Shown piece after piece: positions 7,976 to 18,434 of a stretch of DNA of 64,000 nucleotides. A program made the translations under genes and the position numbers. The number at the start of each line of letters is the position of its first letter. Positions within the stretch are counted from its first letter, which is position 1. The DNA is from CAVPUA01 sp963708805 (GTDB taxonomy: Bacteria > Actinomycetota > Actinomycetes > Mycobacteriales > Jatrophihabitantaceae): the NCBI GenBank assembly GCA_963708805.1, contig CAVPUA010000003.1, positions 1,116,001 to 1,180,000 on the forward strand, given 5' to 3'. The notes under the pieces are model-generated. The model saw only the letters and a program-made list of their open reading frames with translations. It ran no database searches and was not told where the DNA came from.

Positions 7976-9482
7976 TTGACCGACCAATTGCCCGAGAAGT
8001 TCGCGACTCTGGGCCTCACCTTCGACGACGTCCTGCTGCTTCCGGGCGAGACCGACGTCATCCCGTCCGAGGTCGACACCACCTCGCGGCTGACGCGCGA
8101 GATCTCGGTGGCCGTGCCGCTGATCTCGGCCGCCATGGACACCGTGACCGAGTCCCGCATGGCGATCGCCATGGCCCGTCAGGGTGGCATCGGGGTTCTG
8201 CACCGCAACCTGTCGATCGACGAGCAGGCCCACCAGGTCGATCTCGTGAAGCGCTCCGAGTCGGGCATGGTGTCGGACCCGGTCACCATCTCGCCCGACG
8301 CCACCATCGCCGAACTCGACGACCTGTGCGGCCGCTACCGCGTCTCGGGCTTGCCGGTCATCACCGCCGACCGCACGTTGCTGGGCATCATCACCAACCG
8401 CGACCTGCTGTTCCTGCCGCAGGAGCAGTTCGCCAGCCGTACCGTCCGTGAGCTGATGACCCCGATGCCGCTGGTCACCGCTCCGGTCGGCATCTCGCCG
8501 GCCGACGCCGCCTCGCTGCTGGCCAAGCACAAGGTCGAGAAGCTGCCGCTGGTCGACGCCAACGGCCGGCTGTGCCGGACTGATCACCGTCAAGGACTTC
8601 GTCAAGACCGAGAAGCACCCGAACGCCACCAAGGACGACGAGGGTCGGTTGCGGGTCGCCGCGGCGATCGGCTTCTACGGCGACGCCTGGGAGCGGGCAG
8701 GCGCCCTGGTCGAGGCGGGCGTCGACGTCCTCGTCCCCGACACCGCCAATGGCCAGGCCCGGCTGATGCTCGACATGATCCGCCGCCTGAAGTCCGACCC
8801 GGCCATGAGTCACGTCCAGATCATCGCGGGCAACGTGGCCACCCGGGCCGGAGCCCAGTCGCTGGTCGACGCGGGCGCGGACGCGGTGAAGGTCGGCGTC
8901 GGGCCCGGCTCGATCTGCACCACGCGCGTCGTCGCCGGGGTGGGCGTCCCGCAGATCACCGCGATCTACGAGGCGGCCCAGGCCGCCCGCGCGGCCGGGG
9001 TGCCGGTGATCGGCGACGGCGGCCTGCAGTACTCCGGTGACATCGCCAAGGCGATGGTCGCGGGGGCCGACACCGTCATGCTCGGCTCGCTGCTCGCCGG
9101 CTGCGACGAGTCGCCGGGCGAGCTGGTGTTCGTCAACGGCAAGCAGTACAAGCGCTACCGCGGCATGGGGTCGCTCGGCGCGATGGCCTCACGGGGACGC
9201 GTCTCGTACTCCAAGGACCGCTACTTCCAGGCCGACGTCGACAGCGACGAGAAGATCGTCCCCGAGGGCATCGAGGGACAGGTGCCCTACCGCGGGCCGC
9301 TCGCCGCGGTCGCGCACCAGCTGATCGGTGGCCTGCACCAGTCGATGTTCTACGTCGGGGCGCACACGATTCCCGAGCTGCAGGACCGCGGCGTCTTCAC
9401 CCGGATCACCGCGGCCGGCCTGAAGGAGTCGCACCCGCACGACATCCAGATGACCGTTGAGGCGCCTAACTATTCTGGCTGA
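7976..9482 (+). CDS. guaB: IMP dehydrogenase GuaB (GuaB2), one frameshift
   Basis: It catalyses the NAD-dependent oxidation of IMP to XMP, the committed step of GMP synthesis. The N-terminus GLTFDDVLLLPGETDVIPSEVDT is diagnostic. Two CBS domains follow (about residues 95-210), then the barrel with the catalytic loop GPGSICTTRVVAGVGVPQ and the flap region. The frame shifts at about 8571: an extra T in CGGCTGTGCCGG, after which the expected AGLITVKDF reads in the next frame. Joined, the protein has about 501 residues, the normal length. The start is the TTG at 7976, preceded by GAGGAGAAG. It belongs to the guaB-guaB3-guaA cluster, and the shift is most likely a sequence error. Confidence 0.95.
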
Positions 9483-9569
9483 GCGTTTCGCTTCCCTCGC
9501 AACGCGGGCAACTGCGTGGCGGCAGGTATCCCCGGAACGCCTCCATCCGCGTACGGCAGACTGTGATTT

Positions 9570-10688
9570 ATGCCGGACACCGTGGAGATCGGGCGCAACC
9601 GCAGTGCGCGCCGTAGCTATCACCTCGACGAGATCGCCCTCGTCCCGACGCGTCGCACCCGCGGTTCGAGCGTGGTGTCGACGTCCTGGCAGATCGACGC
9701 CCACACCTTCAACCTGCCTTTGGTCGCGGCTCCGAGCGACGCGGTCGTGTCTCCGACGTCGGCCGGTGAGATCGAGCGCTTGGGCGGTCTGGCCGTCCTC
9801 GACGGAGAGGGTCTCTGGGCCCGCTACGAGAACGCCGAGGACGTCCTGGCCGAACTCGGCGACGAGACCCGCGACCTTCAGGCTGCGTACTCCCGCCCGG
9901 TGTCGGCCGAACTGCTCGTGCGCCGGATCGGCGAGCTGCGCGATCAGGGCGGTCGCGTGGCCGTGCGCCTGTCGCCGCAGCACACGCTCGAACTGGCCGG
10001 CCCGGTGCTCGACGCCGGCATCGACATCTTGGTCATCCAGGGAACGGTGATCTCGGCCGAGCACGTCGTGAAGGCTGATCAGCCCGGCTTGAACCTCAAG
10101 ACGTTCATCGCCGATCTCGACGTCCCCGTGATCGTCGGCGGGTGCGCCGACTACCAGACCGCGCTGCACCTGATGCGCACCGGCGCCGCCGGCGTGATCG
10201 TCGGCTACGGCGCGCACCTCGGGTCGGCGACGCACCGCGCTCTGGGCATCGACGTCCCGATGGCGACCGCGATCGTCGACGCCGCCGCCGCCCGTCGCGA
10301 GTACCTGGACGAGACCGGCGGCCGCTACGTCCACCTGATCGCGTACGGCGACATGTCCACCGGCGGTGACATCGCCAAGGCGCTCGCCTGCGGGGCCGAC
10401 GCCGTGATGCTCGGCGAGGCATTGGCCGTCGCCGTCGATACCCCGGGGGATCGACGCTTCTGGGACGCGACCGCGTCCCACCCGCGCGTCCCCCGCTCGG
10501 CCGTCGTCGAGTTCGGGGTGACCGATGGCGGACCCACGCTCGAGCAGGTGCTTCTCGGTCCGGCCACCGACGCGACCGGCGAGACGAACCTGTTCGGCTC
10601 TGTGCGCCGGGCGATGGCCAAGTGTGGTTACTCGTCGGTCAAGGAATTCCAACGAGCCGAGTTGATCTTGCACACAGGTCGGGCATAG
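9570..10688 (+). CDS. guaB3: GuaB3 family IMP dehydrogenase-related protein
   Basis: This 372-residue TIM-barrel protein of the IMPDH/GMP reductase superfamily lacks CBS domains. The N-terminus (EIGRNRSARRSYHLDEIALVPTRRTR) and the ending SSVKEFQRAELIL match the GuaB3 group that accompanies GuaB2 in actinobacteria (Rv3410c). In the loop where true IMPDH carries its catalytic Cys, this protein reads GYGAHLGSATHR with no cysteine, so ordinary IMP dehydrogenase chemistry is doubtful. The cofactor-binding stretch YGDMSTGGDIAKALACGADAVMLG is intact. The mycobacterial homologue has no settled function. It lies 87 bases after guaB, likely cotranscribed, and is intact. Confidence 0.92.
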   Translation: MPDTVEIGRNRSARRSYHLDEIALVPTRRTRGSSVVSTSWQIDAHTFNLPLVAAPSDAVVSPTSAGEIERLGGLAVLDGEGLWARYENAEDVLAELGDETRDLQAAYSRPVSAELLVRRIGELRDQGGRVAVRLSPQHTLELAGPVLDAGIDILVIQGTVISAEHVVKADQPGLNLKTFIADLDVPVIVGGCADYQTALHLMRTGAAGVIVGYGAHLGSATHRALGIDVPMATAIVDAAAARREYLDETGGRYVHLIAYGDMSTGGDIAKALACGADAVMLGEALAVAVDTPGDRRFWDATASHPRVPRSAVVEFGVTDGGPTLEQVLLGPATDATGETNLFGSVRRAMAKCGYSSVKEFQRAELILHTGRA

Positions 10689-10737
10689 ACGGGTCGTCTG
10701 AACACCGGAGAAACACCGCCCTGCGTAGTTTGATGCC

Positions 10738-11682
10738 ATGGGGTGGACGGCGGCGCGCTTGCCCGACTTGAGCGGCCGGACGGCAATCGTCACCGGCGCC
10801 AACTCGGGCATCGGCTACCACACTGCCCGCGAACTGGCGGCTCGGGGCGCGGCGGTCGTCCTTGCCTGCCGTGACGTCGAGCGCGGCGCGAAGGCGCTCG
10901 AACGCATCCGTGGTCGCGATGCGCGATGCCGACGTCGAGCTGGCTCAGCTCGACCTCGCTGATGTCACGAGCGTGCGGGCGTTCGCGGAGGGCTGGCTCA
11001 AGCCGCTCGACCTGTTGATCAACAACGCCGGCGTGATGGCTCCGCCGCGCCGCCGGACGACCAAGGACGGCTACGAGCTGCAGTTCGGGACGAACCATCT
11101 CGGCCACTACGTCCTCACCGGGTTGCTGCTGCCGTGGCTGCTCGAGGCGGACGCCCCGCGCGTGGTGACTGTCTCCTCGATCGCGCACTTCTCCGGGCAG
11201 ACGACCGTGCTCGACGCGAACGCGGCCGGCCCGTACAACCCGCAGTTGGCCTACTCGAACTCGAAGTTGGCCAACCTGCTGTTCGCGATGGAACTGCAGC
11301 GCGCGCGCCGAGCAGAACCGTTCGACAGCTGACGTCGACGGCGGCGCACCCCGGGGTGTCGGCGACCGGGCTGGTCAGCTCGCGCGACGGCCTCGGCAGC
11401 AACCCGTTCATGCGGGCCCTCGCCCCGCCGGTCGTCACGTTGCTCACCCAGTCGGCCCGGGCCGGCGCGCGGCCGACGCTGTACGCCGCGATCGAGGCCG
11501 AGCCGGGCTCCTACACCGGCCCGCGACGGCTCGGGCAGAGCCGGGGATCGATCGGCGCGGCCAAGCTCTCACGCCTCGCGCGCGACGAGAACCTGGCTGC
11601 CGAGCTGTGGCTCGTCAGCGAGCACCTGACCGGTCTGCGCTACGACTGGCCGGCGCCGCGGGGTCGCCACGCCGCTCCCTAG
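10738..11682 (+). CDS. Short-chain dehydrogenase/reductase (retinol dehydrogenase-like), frameshifted
   Basis: A classical SDR of about 314 residues. Visible motifs are the NAD(P) Rossmann glycine turn TGANSGIG, the structural NNAGVM, FGTNHLGHYVLT, VTVSSIAH and the active-site pair in AYSNSKLANLLF (Tyr-x-x-x-Lys). The C-terminal half carries TSTAAHPGVSATGL, typical of the WWOX/retinol-dehydrogenase-like branch; the substrate is unknown. The reading frame changes near 10915 and twice near 11310. The total length (945) is a multiple of three only because three +1 shifts add up. All motifs survive, so the shifts are probably sequence errors. It lies between guaB3 and guaA with no obvious link to purine synthesis. 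Confidence 0.85.
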
Positions 11683-11702
11683 GCGTCCGTAGACTGCTGC
11701 TC

Positions 11703-13263
<1,561 letters not shown>

Positions 13264-13276
13264 GCCAGGGACGCGG

Positions 13277-13334
13277 CTCGGCCACCCTCCGAACCAGCTA
13301 TGCGGGGGCATATCCGGTTCGAAGGGTGGCCGAG
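13277..13334. repeat. Long intergenic palindrome, CTCCGAACC family
   Basis: An imperfect inverted repeat of about 58 bases: CTCGGCCACCCTCCGAACC with the complementary GGTTCGAAGGGTGGCCGAG. It lies between the convergent guaA and the minus-strand membrane gene and probably works as a two-way terminator. The core CTCCGAACC...GGTTCG recurs in the palindrome at 34950-35000, suggesting a dispersed repeat family. Confidence 0.75.
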
Positions 13335-13350
13335 TGCGACGGGCCGGACG

Positions 13351-13947
13351 CTAGCTGATCGTGCGGACCTGGCTGCGGCGGATGTGCAGGAAGCCGAGGG
13401 CCGACAGTCCCAGCATGCCGACGGCTGCGATGAAGGCCGCGATGGCGGCGATCAGCGCGATGGTGGCCATCGTGCCGAACGCGTAGGCGTTGAGCAGCAG
13501 TCCGCGCAGCGTCTCGCCCTTGAAGACGGTGGCGACCTGAGCGGCCAGCGCGGTGTTCGTCGGGTCAGTGGTCGCCTCGGCACTCAGCTGCGAGTACGTC
13601 TTGCCGCCGCCGATGGTCTTGAGGTGGATCGCGATGAAGTGATCGGCGTAGACCTCGGCCTGGGCGCCGGTGGTCAACTGCTGACCGCCGTACTGACGCA
13701 TCGCCTTGAACTGGTCGCCGGCGACCGACGGGCTGTTGGCGGCCGGGAAGTAGATCTGTTCGGCGGCGAGCTGGTTGTGGATCTCGTTGTCGACGAAGGT
13801 GTGCGCCCAGACGAGCAGTCCACCAGCAACGAGCAGGACGACGGCCATGAGCAAGCCACCGGCCGTCAGCAGCTTGTCGATCATCCGGCGTGGCGACTCG
13901 GCCGGGCGGGGGATCGTGTCCAGGTCGTCGCGAGTGAGTGTGGTCAT
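13351..13947 (-). CDS. Conserved membrane protein, two TM segments, unknown function
   Basis: The product has 198 residues. A cytoplasmic N-terminus of about 27 residues precedes a TM helix (GGLLMAVVLLVAGGLLVWA). A predicted extracytoplasmic region of about 100 residues follows (HNQLAAEQIYFPAANSPSV onwards), then a second TM helix (IALIAAIAAFIAAVGMLGLSALGFL) and a short basic tail. I recognise it only as an actinobacterial hypothetical protein with an E-I-H-x-Q-L-x-A-E-x-I-Y-F-P pattern. Its ATG overlaps the stop of the universal stress protein gene (ATGA), so the two are translationally coupled. That ties it to the hypoxia/redox locus and possibly to the divergent GGGACC box. Confidence 0.75.
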   Translation of the reverse strand: MTTLTRDDLDTIPRPAESPRRMIDKLLTAGGLLMAVVLLVAGGLLVWAHTFVDNEIHNQLAAEQIYFPAANSPSVAGDQFKAMRQYGGQQLTTGAQAEVYADHFIAIHLKTIGGGKTYSQLSAEATTDPTNTALAAQVATVFKGETLRGLLLNAYAFGTMATIALIAAIAAFIAAVGMLGLSALGFLHIRRSQVRTIS

Positions 13948-14378
13948 GATGTTGCCTTTCCAGGGATGACGAGCACCGGGCAGCGGGCGTGCTCAGCGCA
14001 GTTCGCGCTGACCGATCCGAGGAGTAGTCCGGCGAAGCCGCCGTGCCCACGACTACCTACGACCAACAGCTGTGCGTCCTTGGTCTCGTCGAGCAAGACC
14101 TGCGATGCGTTTCCTTCGATGACCTTCTTGGTGACGGCGACATCCGTGACGGACGCAACCGTGCGATCCAGGACGGCACGCGCGTCCGCCTCGGGACTCC
14201 AGTCCACCGGCAGGCCGGCGACGCCGTAGTTGACCGGGTAGCTCCACGCCATGACCGCCTCGACCTCGGCGTTGATGAGCGCGGCATAGGTCAGCGCCCA
14301 GCGCAGTGCGTGCCGCGACGGTTCGGAGCCGTCGATGCCGACCACGATGTGACTCTTGCTGGATAGGTGCTCGCTCAT
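13944..14378 (-). CDS. Universal stress protein (UspA family)
   Basis: A single-domain Usp of 144 residues. The first strand IVVGIDGSEPSRHALRWAL and the ATP-binding motif LLVVGSRGHGGFAGLLLGSVS (G-x2-G-x9-G-S) are both present, placing it in the ATP-binding class. Such proteins are strongly induced in hypoxia and dormancy in mycobacteria as members of the DosR regulon. The start ATG at 14378 follows GAGGAAGGA. It is divergent from the Acg-like gene across a 211-base gap that holds a DosR-like palindrome, and it is coupled to the downstream membrane gene by ATGA overlap. Confidence 0.92.
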   Translation of the reverse strand: MSEHLSSKSHIVVGIDGSEPSRHALRWALTYAALINAEVEAVMAWSYPVNYGVAGLPVDWSPEADARAVLDRTVASVTDVAVTKKVIEGNASQVLLDETKDAQLLVVGSRGHGGFAGLLLGSVSANCAEHARCPVLVIPGKATS

Positions 14379-14488
14379 CGGTGTCCTTCCTCGATTCGGG
14401 TTCTCGACCGGTGGGCCGGATCCTTGCTACGTACCGAGTCTCGGCGCGGCGAGGGTCGCGCCCCAGAGTCGCTGGTCCGTAGTCGAAC

Positions 14489-14502
14489 GGGACCTTGGTC
14501 CC
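14489..14502. promoter_or_regulatory. DosR/DevR-like binding box
   Basis: GGGACCTTGGTCCC is a perfect 14-base palindrome matching 12 of 14 core positions of the mycobacterial DosR box (GGGACTWWAGTCCC), with the outer S positions also met. A weaker half-matching site, GGGACCTTCGACCC, follows at 14515-14528. The gap lies between the divergent uspA and acg-like genes, and a DosR-like regulator is encoded 2.8 kb away. Confidence 0.7.
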
Positions 14503-14589
14503 CTTCCGCGGCTCGGGACCTTCGACCCTGATGGGCCGCGCTCGGCCGGCGCACGCTGAGGGAGATCACCTCCTGCGGAAGGACATGCC

Positions 14590-15609
14590 ATGCCCACGGC
14601 GCATACATCGGAAACCACCCTCGAGCACACGCTGTACGCGGCGGCCGCCCGGGCCACACTCGCCCCGTCGCTGCACAACACGCAGCCCTGGCGCTTCGTC
14701 GTCGGTGCTGGTCGCCTCGATCTGTTCGCCGATCGTTCCCGGCAGGCGACGGTCATCGACCCGGACGCCCGGCAACTGGTCATCAGCTGCGGAGCGGCGT
14801 TGTTCGGCGCCCGGTTGGCCCTGGCCGCGGCCGGCTTCGATCCCGTGACGTCGCTGTTGCCTGACGCCAAAGATCCCGATCATCTGGCCGCCGTGACCGT
14901 CGCGACCCGCGAGCCCGAGACCGACCAGTCCTCCGCGTCCCGTCTCGACGAGCTGGCGACCCGACGGCACAGCAACCGGCGGCGTTTCGCCGACGCGCCG
15001 GTGGCCGACGCCGCCATCGAAGTACTGACCACGGCCGCGATCGTCGAGGGAGCGAGCGTGCATGTCGCGCGAACATTCGACGATCGGCTGACGATCGCTC
15101 GGCTGACCCAGCGGGCCGACGAGCTCCAGAACGCCGACCCGGCCTACCGCGCCGAACTCCGGACGTGGACGACAGCTGATCGCGAGCGCCGCGACGGAGT
15201 GCCGCCCTCGTCCGTCCCTCGGGCCGACGGCGACGCCCAGGACGACGTCCCGCTGCGCGCGTTCGACACCACCGGTACCGGCCGGCTTCCGTCCGGGACG
15301 CACTCGCGGCTGAGCCAGACGCTGGTGGTCCTGAGCACGCCCGGCGACACGATGCGCGATTGGCTCTTCGCCGGCCAGGCGCTGCACCGGATGTTGCTGG
15401 AGCTGACGAGCGCCGGCTACGTCGCCGAGATCATGTCGCAGACGGTCGAAGTACCTGCGGTGCGCGAGGAGTTGCGACACGATCTGCGGCTGAGCGGACG
15501 TCCTCAGTTGCTGCTTCGTGCGGGCCAGGCCGAGCCGACCGAAGCGACGCCCCGACGACCGCTCGACGACGTGATCACGTTCGCCCCGGCACGGGGTCGG
15601 CAGGCGTAA
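14590..15609 (+). CDS. Acg-family nitroreductase-like protein
   Basis: The product has 339 residues. The N-terminus AARATLAPSLHNTQPWRF is the nitroreductase-fold FMN region. The later RHSNRRRF, GTHSRLSQTLVVLSTPGDT and WLFAGQALHRMLLELTSAGYVAEIMSQ match the Acg (Rv2032) family. Acg proteins bind FMN but have a lid that blocks the usual substrate site and are thought to sequester flavin. In M. tuberculosis acg is among the most strongly DosR-induced genes. A ribosome site (GCGGAAGGAC) precedes the ATG, and a GGGACC palindrome lies about 90 bases upstream. The sensor kinase gene starts 12 bases after its stop, suggesting one operon. Confidence 0.88.
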   Translation: MPTAHTSETTLEHTLYAAAARATLAPSLHNTQPWRFVVGAGRLDLFADRSRQATVIDPDARQLVISCGAALFGARLALAAAGFDPVTSLLPDAKDPDHLAAVTVATREPETDQSSASRLDELATRRHSNRRRFADAPVADAAIEVLTTAAIVEGASVHVARTFDDRLTIARLTQRADELQNADPAYRAELRTWTTADRERRDGVPPSSVPRADGDAQDDVPLRAFDTTGTGRLPSGTHSRLSQTLVVLSTPGDTMRDWLFAGQALHRMLLELTSAGYVAEIMSQTVEVPAVREELRHDLRLSGRPQLLLRAGQAEPTEATPRRPLDDVITFAPARGRQA

Positions 15610-15621
15610 TCTCGACCTCAG

Positions 15622-17287
15622 ATGGTGTCCGCCGACGAAGCGCAAACGACCCAAGCCGAACAACGGTTACGGGGCCTGTTGCACGCCAACCAGGCGGTCG
15701 TCAGCCACCTCGCCCTTCCCGTCGTCCTGCGGCGCATCGTCGAGTCGGCCTGCGAGCTGGTTCACGCCCGCTACGGCGCGCTCGGGGTGATCGATCCGGC
15801 CGGCGGTGGCCTGGAACAGTTCGTGCACGTCGGGATCGACGAGGCCACCGCGGCGCGGATCGGCCCGCTGCCGGCCGGAAAAGGCTTGCTGGGCGCGTTG
15901 ATCGACGATCCGCGACCGATCCGCCTGCACCACATGGGTGACGACCCGCGATCGGTCGGGTTTCCGGCTGCACATCCGCCGATGCGGGGTTTCCTCGGCG
16001 TCCCGGTTCGAGTCCGCGATGTCGTCTTCGGCAACCTGTACCTGTCCGAGCGGCTGGACGGTCGCGACTTCACCGCCGAGGACGAGGCCCTGGTCGACGG
16101 TCTCGCGGCGACGGCGGGCGTGGCGATCGAGAACGCGCGGCTGTTCGAAGAGTCACGCCGCCGCCAGCTCTGGCTGCAGGCGTCGACCGAGATCACGCGG
16201 CAACTTCTCGCGACCGGAGGCGAGCAACCCTTGCGCGTGATCGCCCGGCGGGTGCTCGACGTCGCCGATGCCGACGTCCTGACCGTCGTCTTCCCGACCG
16301 CCGAGGGCGACCGGTTGATGGTCGAGGTGGCGGTCGGACTCGGCTCCGACGATCTCGGCCGGCTCACGTACCCGATCGAAGGCACCCTCGTCGAGAGGGC
16401 GATCGAGACCAATCGACCGCTGTTGGTCGACGACGCCGAGCACGATCCACTCCATCCGGTGCATCTCTCGGAGGTCGTGCGGGTCGGGCCGGTGATGGTG
16501 CTTCCGTTCGGCGGATCGAGAACGCGCGGCGCGCTGGTCGTCGGCCGGCTTCATGACAGCCACCTGTTCACCGAGGCCGATCTGGACATGGCCACCACGT
16601 TCGCGAATCACGCGACGCTGGCGCTCGAACTCGCCGACGGTCGGGCCGACCAGCAGCGGGTCGCCCTGCTCGAGGACCGCGACCGCATTGCGCGCGATCT
16701 GCACGATCACGTCATCCAGCGGCTCTTCGCCGCCGGGCTCTCGGTGCAGAGCATCGCGTCGTCGCTGGGCAGTGACCCCCGCGGGCTTCGGCTGGCCCAG
16801 ATCGTCTCCGACATCGACGACACGATCAGCCAGATCCGTACGTCGATCTTCGAGCTACGCGGACCGTTGGGACCCGAGACGGGCACGGCGCGAAGTCAGT
16901 TGCTGGCCGTGGTCGCCGAAGTGAGCCCGCTGCTCGGCTTCGATCCGCAGGTCCGCTTCGGCGGCCCGATCGACTCGGTGGTGCCCGATGAACTCGTGCT
17001 CGATCTGACCGCCGTACTGCGGGAGGCGCTCACCAACGTCGCGAGGCACGCCCGCGCGACTCGGGTCGAGCTGGAGATCACGGCGACCGCGGGCGAGGTG
17101 TACCTTGAGCGTTGTCGACAACGGCATCGGGCTCGGCGACACGTCACGTCGCAGCGGCCTGGCCAACCTCAGTGGCCGGGCCGAGCAGCGCGGCGGATCG
17201 CTCGTCCTCGCCGCCGCGACACCGCCGGACCGATCACCGCTGATCAAGAAAGGGACGCGCCTGCAATGGACAGTTCCGATCAACTGA
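15622..17287 (+). CDS. devS: Two-GAF sensor histidine kinase, DosS/DosT-like, one frameshift
   Basis: Corrected length is about 554 residues: GAF domain A (about 30-165), GAF B (about 180-335), HisKA_3 with RDLHDHVIQRLFAAGL (His361 is the likely phospho-acceptor), then an HATPase with REALTNVARHARA and DNGIGLGD. The segment AHPPMRGFLGVPVRVRD aligns with the part of mycobacterial DosS that holds the proximal haem His149; the equivalent here is His118, so haem-based sensing of O2, NO or CO is plausible. A +1 insertion near 17104 (TACCTTGAGC) breaks the frame just before the G1 box; the rest continues to the TGA at 17285. It overlaps the regulator gene by 22 bases. Confidence 0.88.
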
Positions 17288-17922
17288 AATCCATCCGGGT
17301 CTTCCTGCTCGACGACCATGAGATCGTCCGTCGCGGTATCGCCGACCTGCTCGGGATCGAGACCGACATCGAGATCGTCGGCGAGGCCGGTACGGCCGCC
17401 GAGGCGATGCGGCGCATTCCGGTGACGGCGCCGAACGTCGCCGTGCTCGACGCCCGCCTGCCCGACGGCAGTGGCATCGACGTCTGTCGTGACATCCGGT
17501 CGTCCTATCCGGACGTGCGCTGCCTGATCCTTACGTCCTACGACGACAACGACGCGATCTTCGCGGCCGTCATGGCCGGCGCCGCGGGCTATCTGCTCAA
17601 GGAGATCCGCGGCACTTCTCTGGTCGACGCGATTCGTCAGGTCGCGGCCGGAAGATCGTTGCTGGACCCCGCGGTCACCGAGCGGCTCCTGGTCAGACTC
17701 CGCGAAGGCGAGACCCAGGATCCGCGGCTGGCGTCGCTGACCGATCGAGAGCGTGAGGTACTGGCGCTCATCGCCGACGGCCTGACCAACCGGCAGATCG
17801 GCGAACGGCTGTTCCTGGCCGAGAAGACCGTCAAGAACTACGTCTCGGGACTGCTGGCCAAGCTCGGCATGCAGCGCCGGACCCAAGCCGCGGTCTACGG
17901 CGCCGGCATCCGTCGCGGCTGA
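17266..17922 (+). CDS. devR: NarL/FixJ response regulator, DosR/DevR-like
   Basis: A 218-residue two-domain regulator. The receiver starts IRVFLLDDHEIVRRGIADLL with the phospho-acceptor at Asp62 in VAVLDARLPDG. The LuxR-type helix-turn-helix shows LTDREREVLALIADGLTNRQIGERLFLAEKTVKNYVSGLLAKLG. The KTVKNYVS recognition helix is the DosR pattern known to read GGGAC half-sites. It overlaps the kinase gene, its cognate partner, and probably controls the palindromic box upstream of the Acg-like and UspA genes. It is intact and starts at the ATG at 17266. Confidence 0.9.
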   Translation: MDSSDQLKSIRVFLLDDHEIVRRGIADLLGIETDIEIVGEAGTAAEAMRRIPVTAPNVAVLDARLPDGSGIDVCRDIRSSYPDVRCLILTSYDDNDAIFAAVMAGAAGYLLKEIRGTSLVDAIRQVAAGRSLLDPAVTERLLVRLREGETQDPRLASLTDREREVLALIADGLTNRQIGERLFLAEKTVKNYVSGLLAKLGMQRRTQAAVYGAGIRRG

Positions 17923-17939
17923 TCCACCGGTCGCCAGCC

Positions 17940-18173
17940 TCAGCCGAGACGCTCGAGGCCGACCCCGGAATGGCCTTCGATGGGGCACCGCGTGAGCATG
18001 CTCGGCAGGTAGTGGCCGTGCGGGCACCAGCTGATCAGCTTCGGGTTGGCCGCCACCGCATCGCCGCAGACCTGGCACAGCCGGGCCGGCCGACGCCGGC
18101 GGCTCACCTCATACGGATGCAGCGGCCCGGGGTGCCGATCGTTGATCTCACACTCAAGTGGTGCGAGCGTCAC
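17940..18173 (-). CDS. Small putative zinc-ribbon protein
   Basis: The product has 77 residues. Cysteines and histidines are grouped as ECEINDRHPGPLHPYE, LCQVCGDAV and SWCPHGHYLPSMLTRCP, a pattern suggesting one or two structural zinc sites. The GTG at 18171-18173 overlaps the stop of the upstream small membrane protein gene (GTGA), which supports both as real genes. I know no named family. It is convergent with the DosR-like gene, 17 bases away. A longer in-frame reading to 18329 would run through that upstream gene and is rejected. Confidence 0.6.
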   Translation of the reverse strand: MTLAPLECEINDRHPGPLHPYEVSRRRRPARLCQVCGDAVAANPKLISWCPHGHYLPSMLTRCPIEGHSGVGLERLG

Positions 18174-18376
18174 TGGCGCGGGCCGTCCAGCAAGCGGTTG
18201 AGCTCGAGATCGTCGTCGTCGCTCCACGTCTCGAAGGCGGGTGGCATCGGGGCATCCGGACGATTGAGCGCGGCCCGCGACGCCCGGCGCTCGGCGTTGA
18301 TCTTCAAGACCAAGAGCCGAATGCTCCACGCGCCGGCGCCCAGCAGGAAGACGTCGAACAGCACGGTCACCATCAC
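18170..18376 (-). CDS. Small single-pass membrane protein
   Basis: The product has 68 residues: a near-N-terminal TM helix (VLFDVFLLGAGAWSIRLLVL) followed by a charged cytoplasmic tail with a run of Asp residues in WSDDDDLELNRLLDG. Translational coupling (GTGA overlap) to the downstream zinc-ribbon gene and its place after the DUF5994 gene suggest a small operon. Function unknown. Confidence 0.6.
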   Translation of the reverse strand: MMVTVLFDVFLLGAGAWSIRLLVLKINAERRASRAALNRPDAPMPPAFETWSDDDDLELNRLLDGPRQ

Positions 18377-18434
18377 GTCACCCCGATCACCGAGGCGACC
18401 GGCCGCAGCGTGGCCGGCGCCGGGCTCAGCGCCT

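Noticed and set aside
8572..9040. Continuation of the first guaB frame as a separate C-terminal domain
   Set aside because: After 8571 that frame is Arg/Gly/Pro-rich shadow sequence, while the IMPDH barrel continues in the adjacent frame.
14515..14528. Second full DosR box
   Set aside because: Only the left half GGGACC matches; the right half ACCC breaks the symmetry, so it is mentioned only as a weak site.
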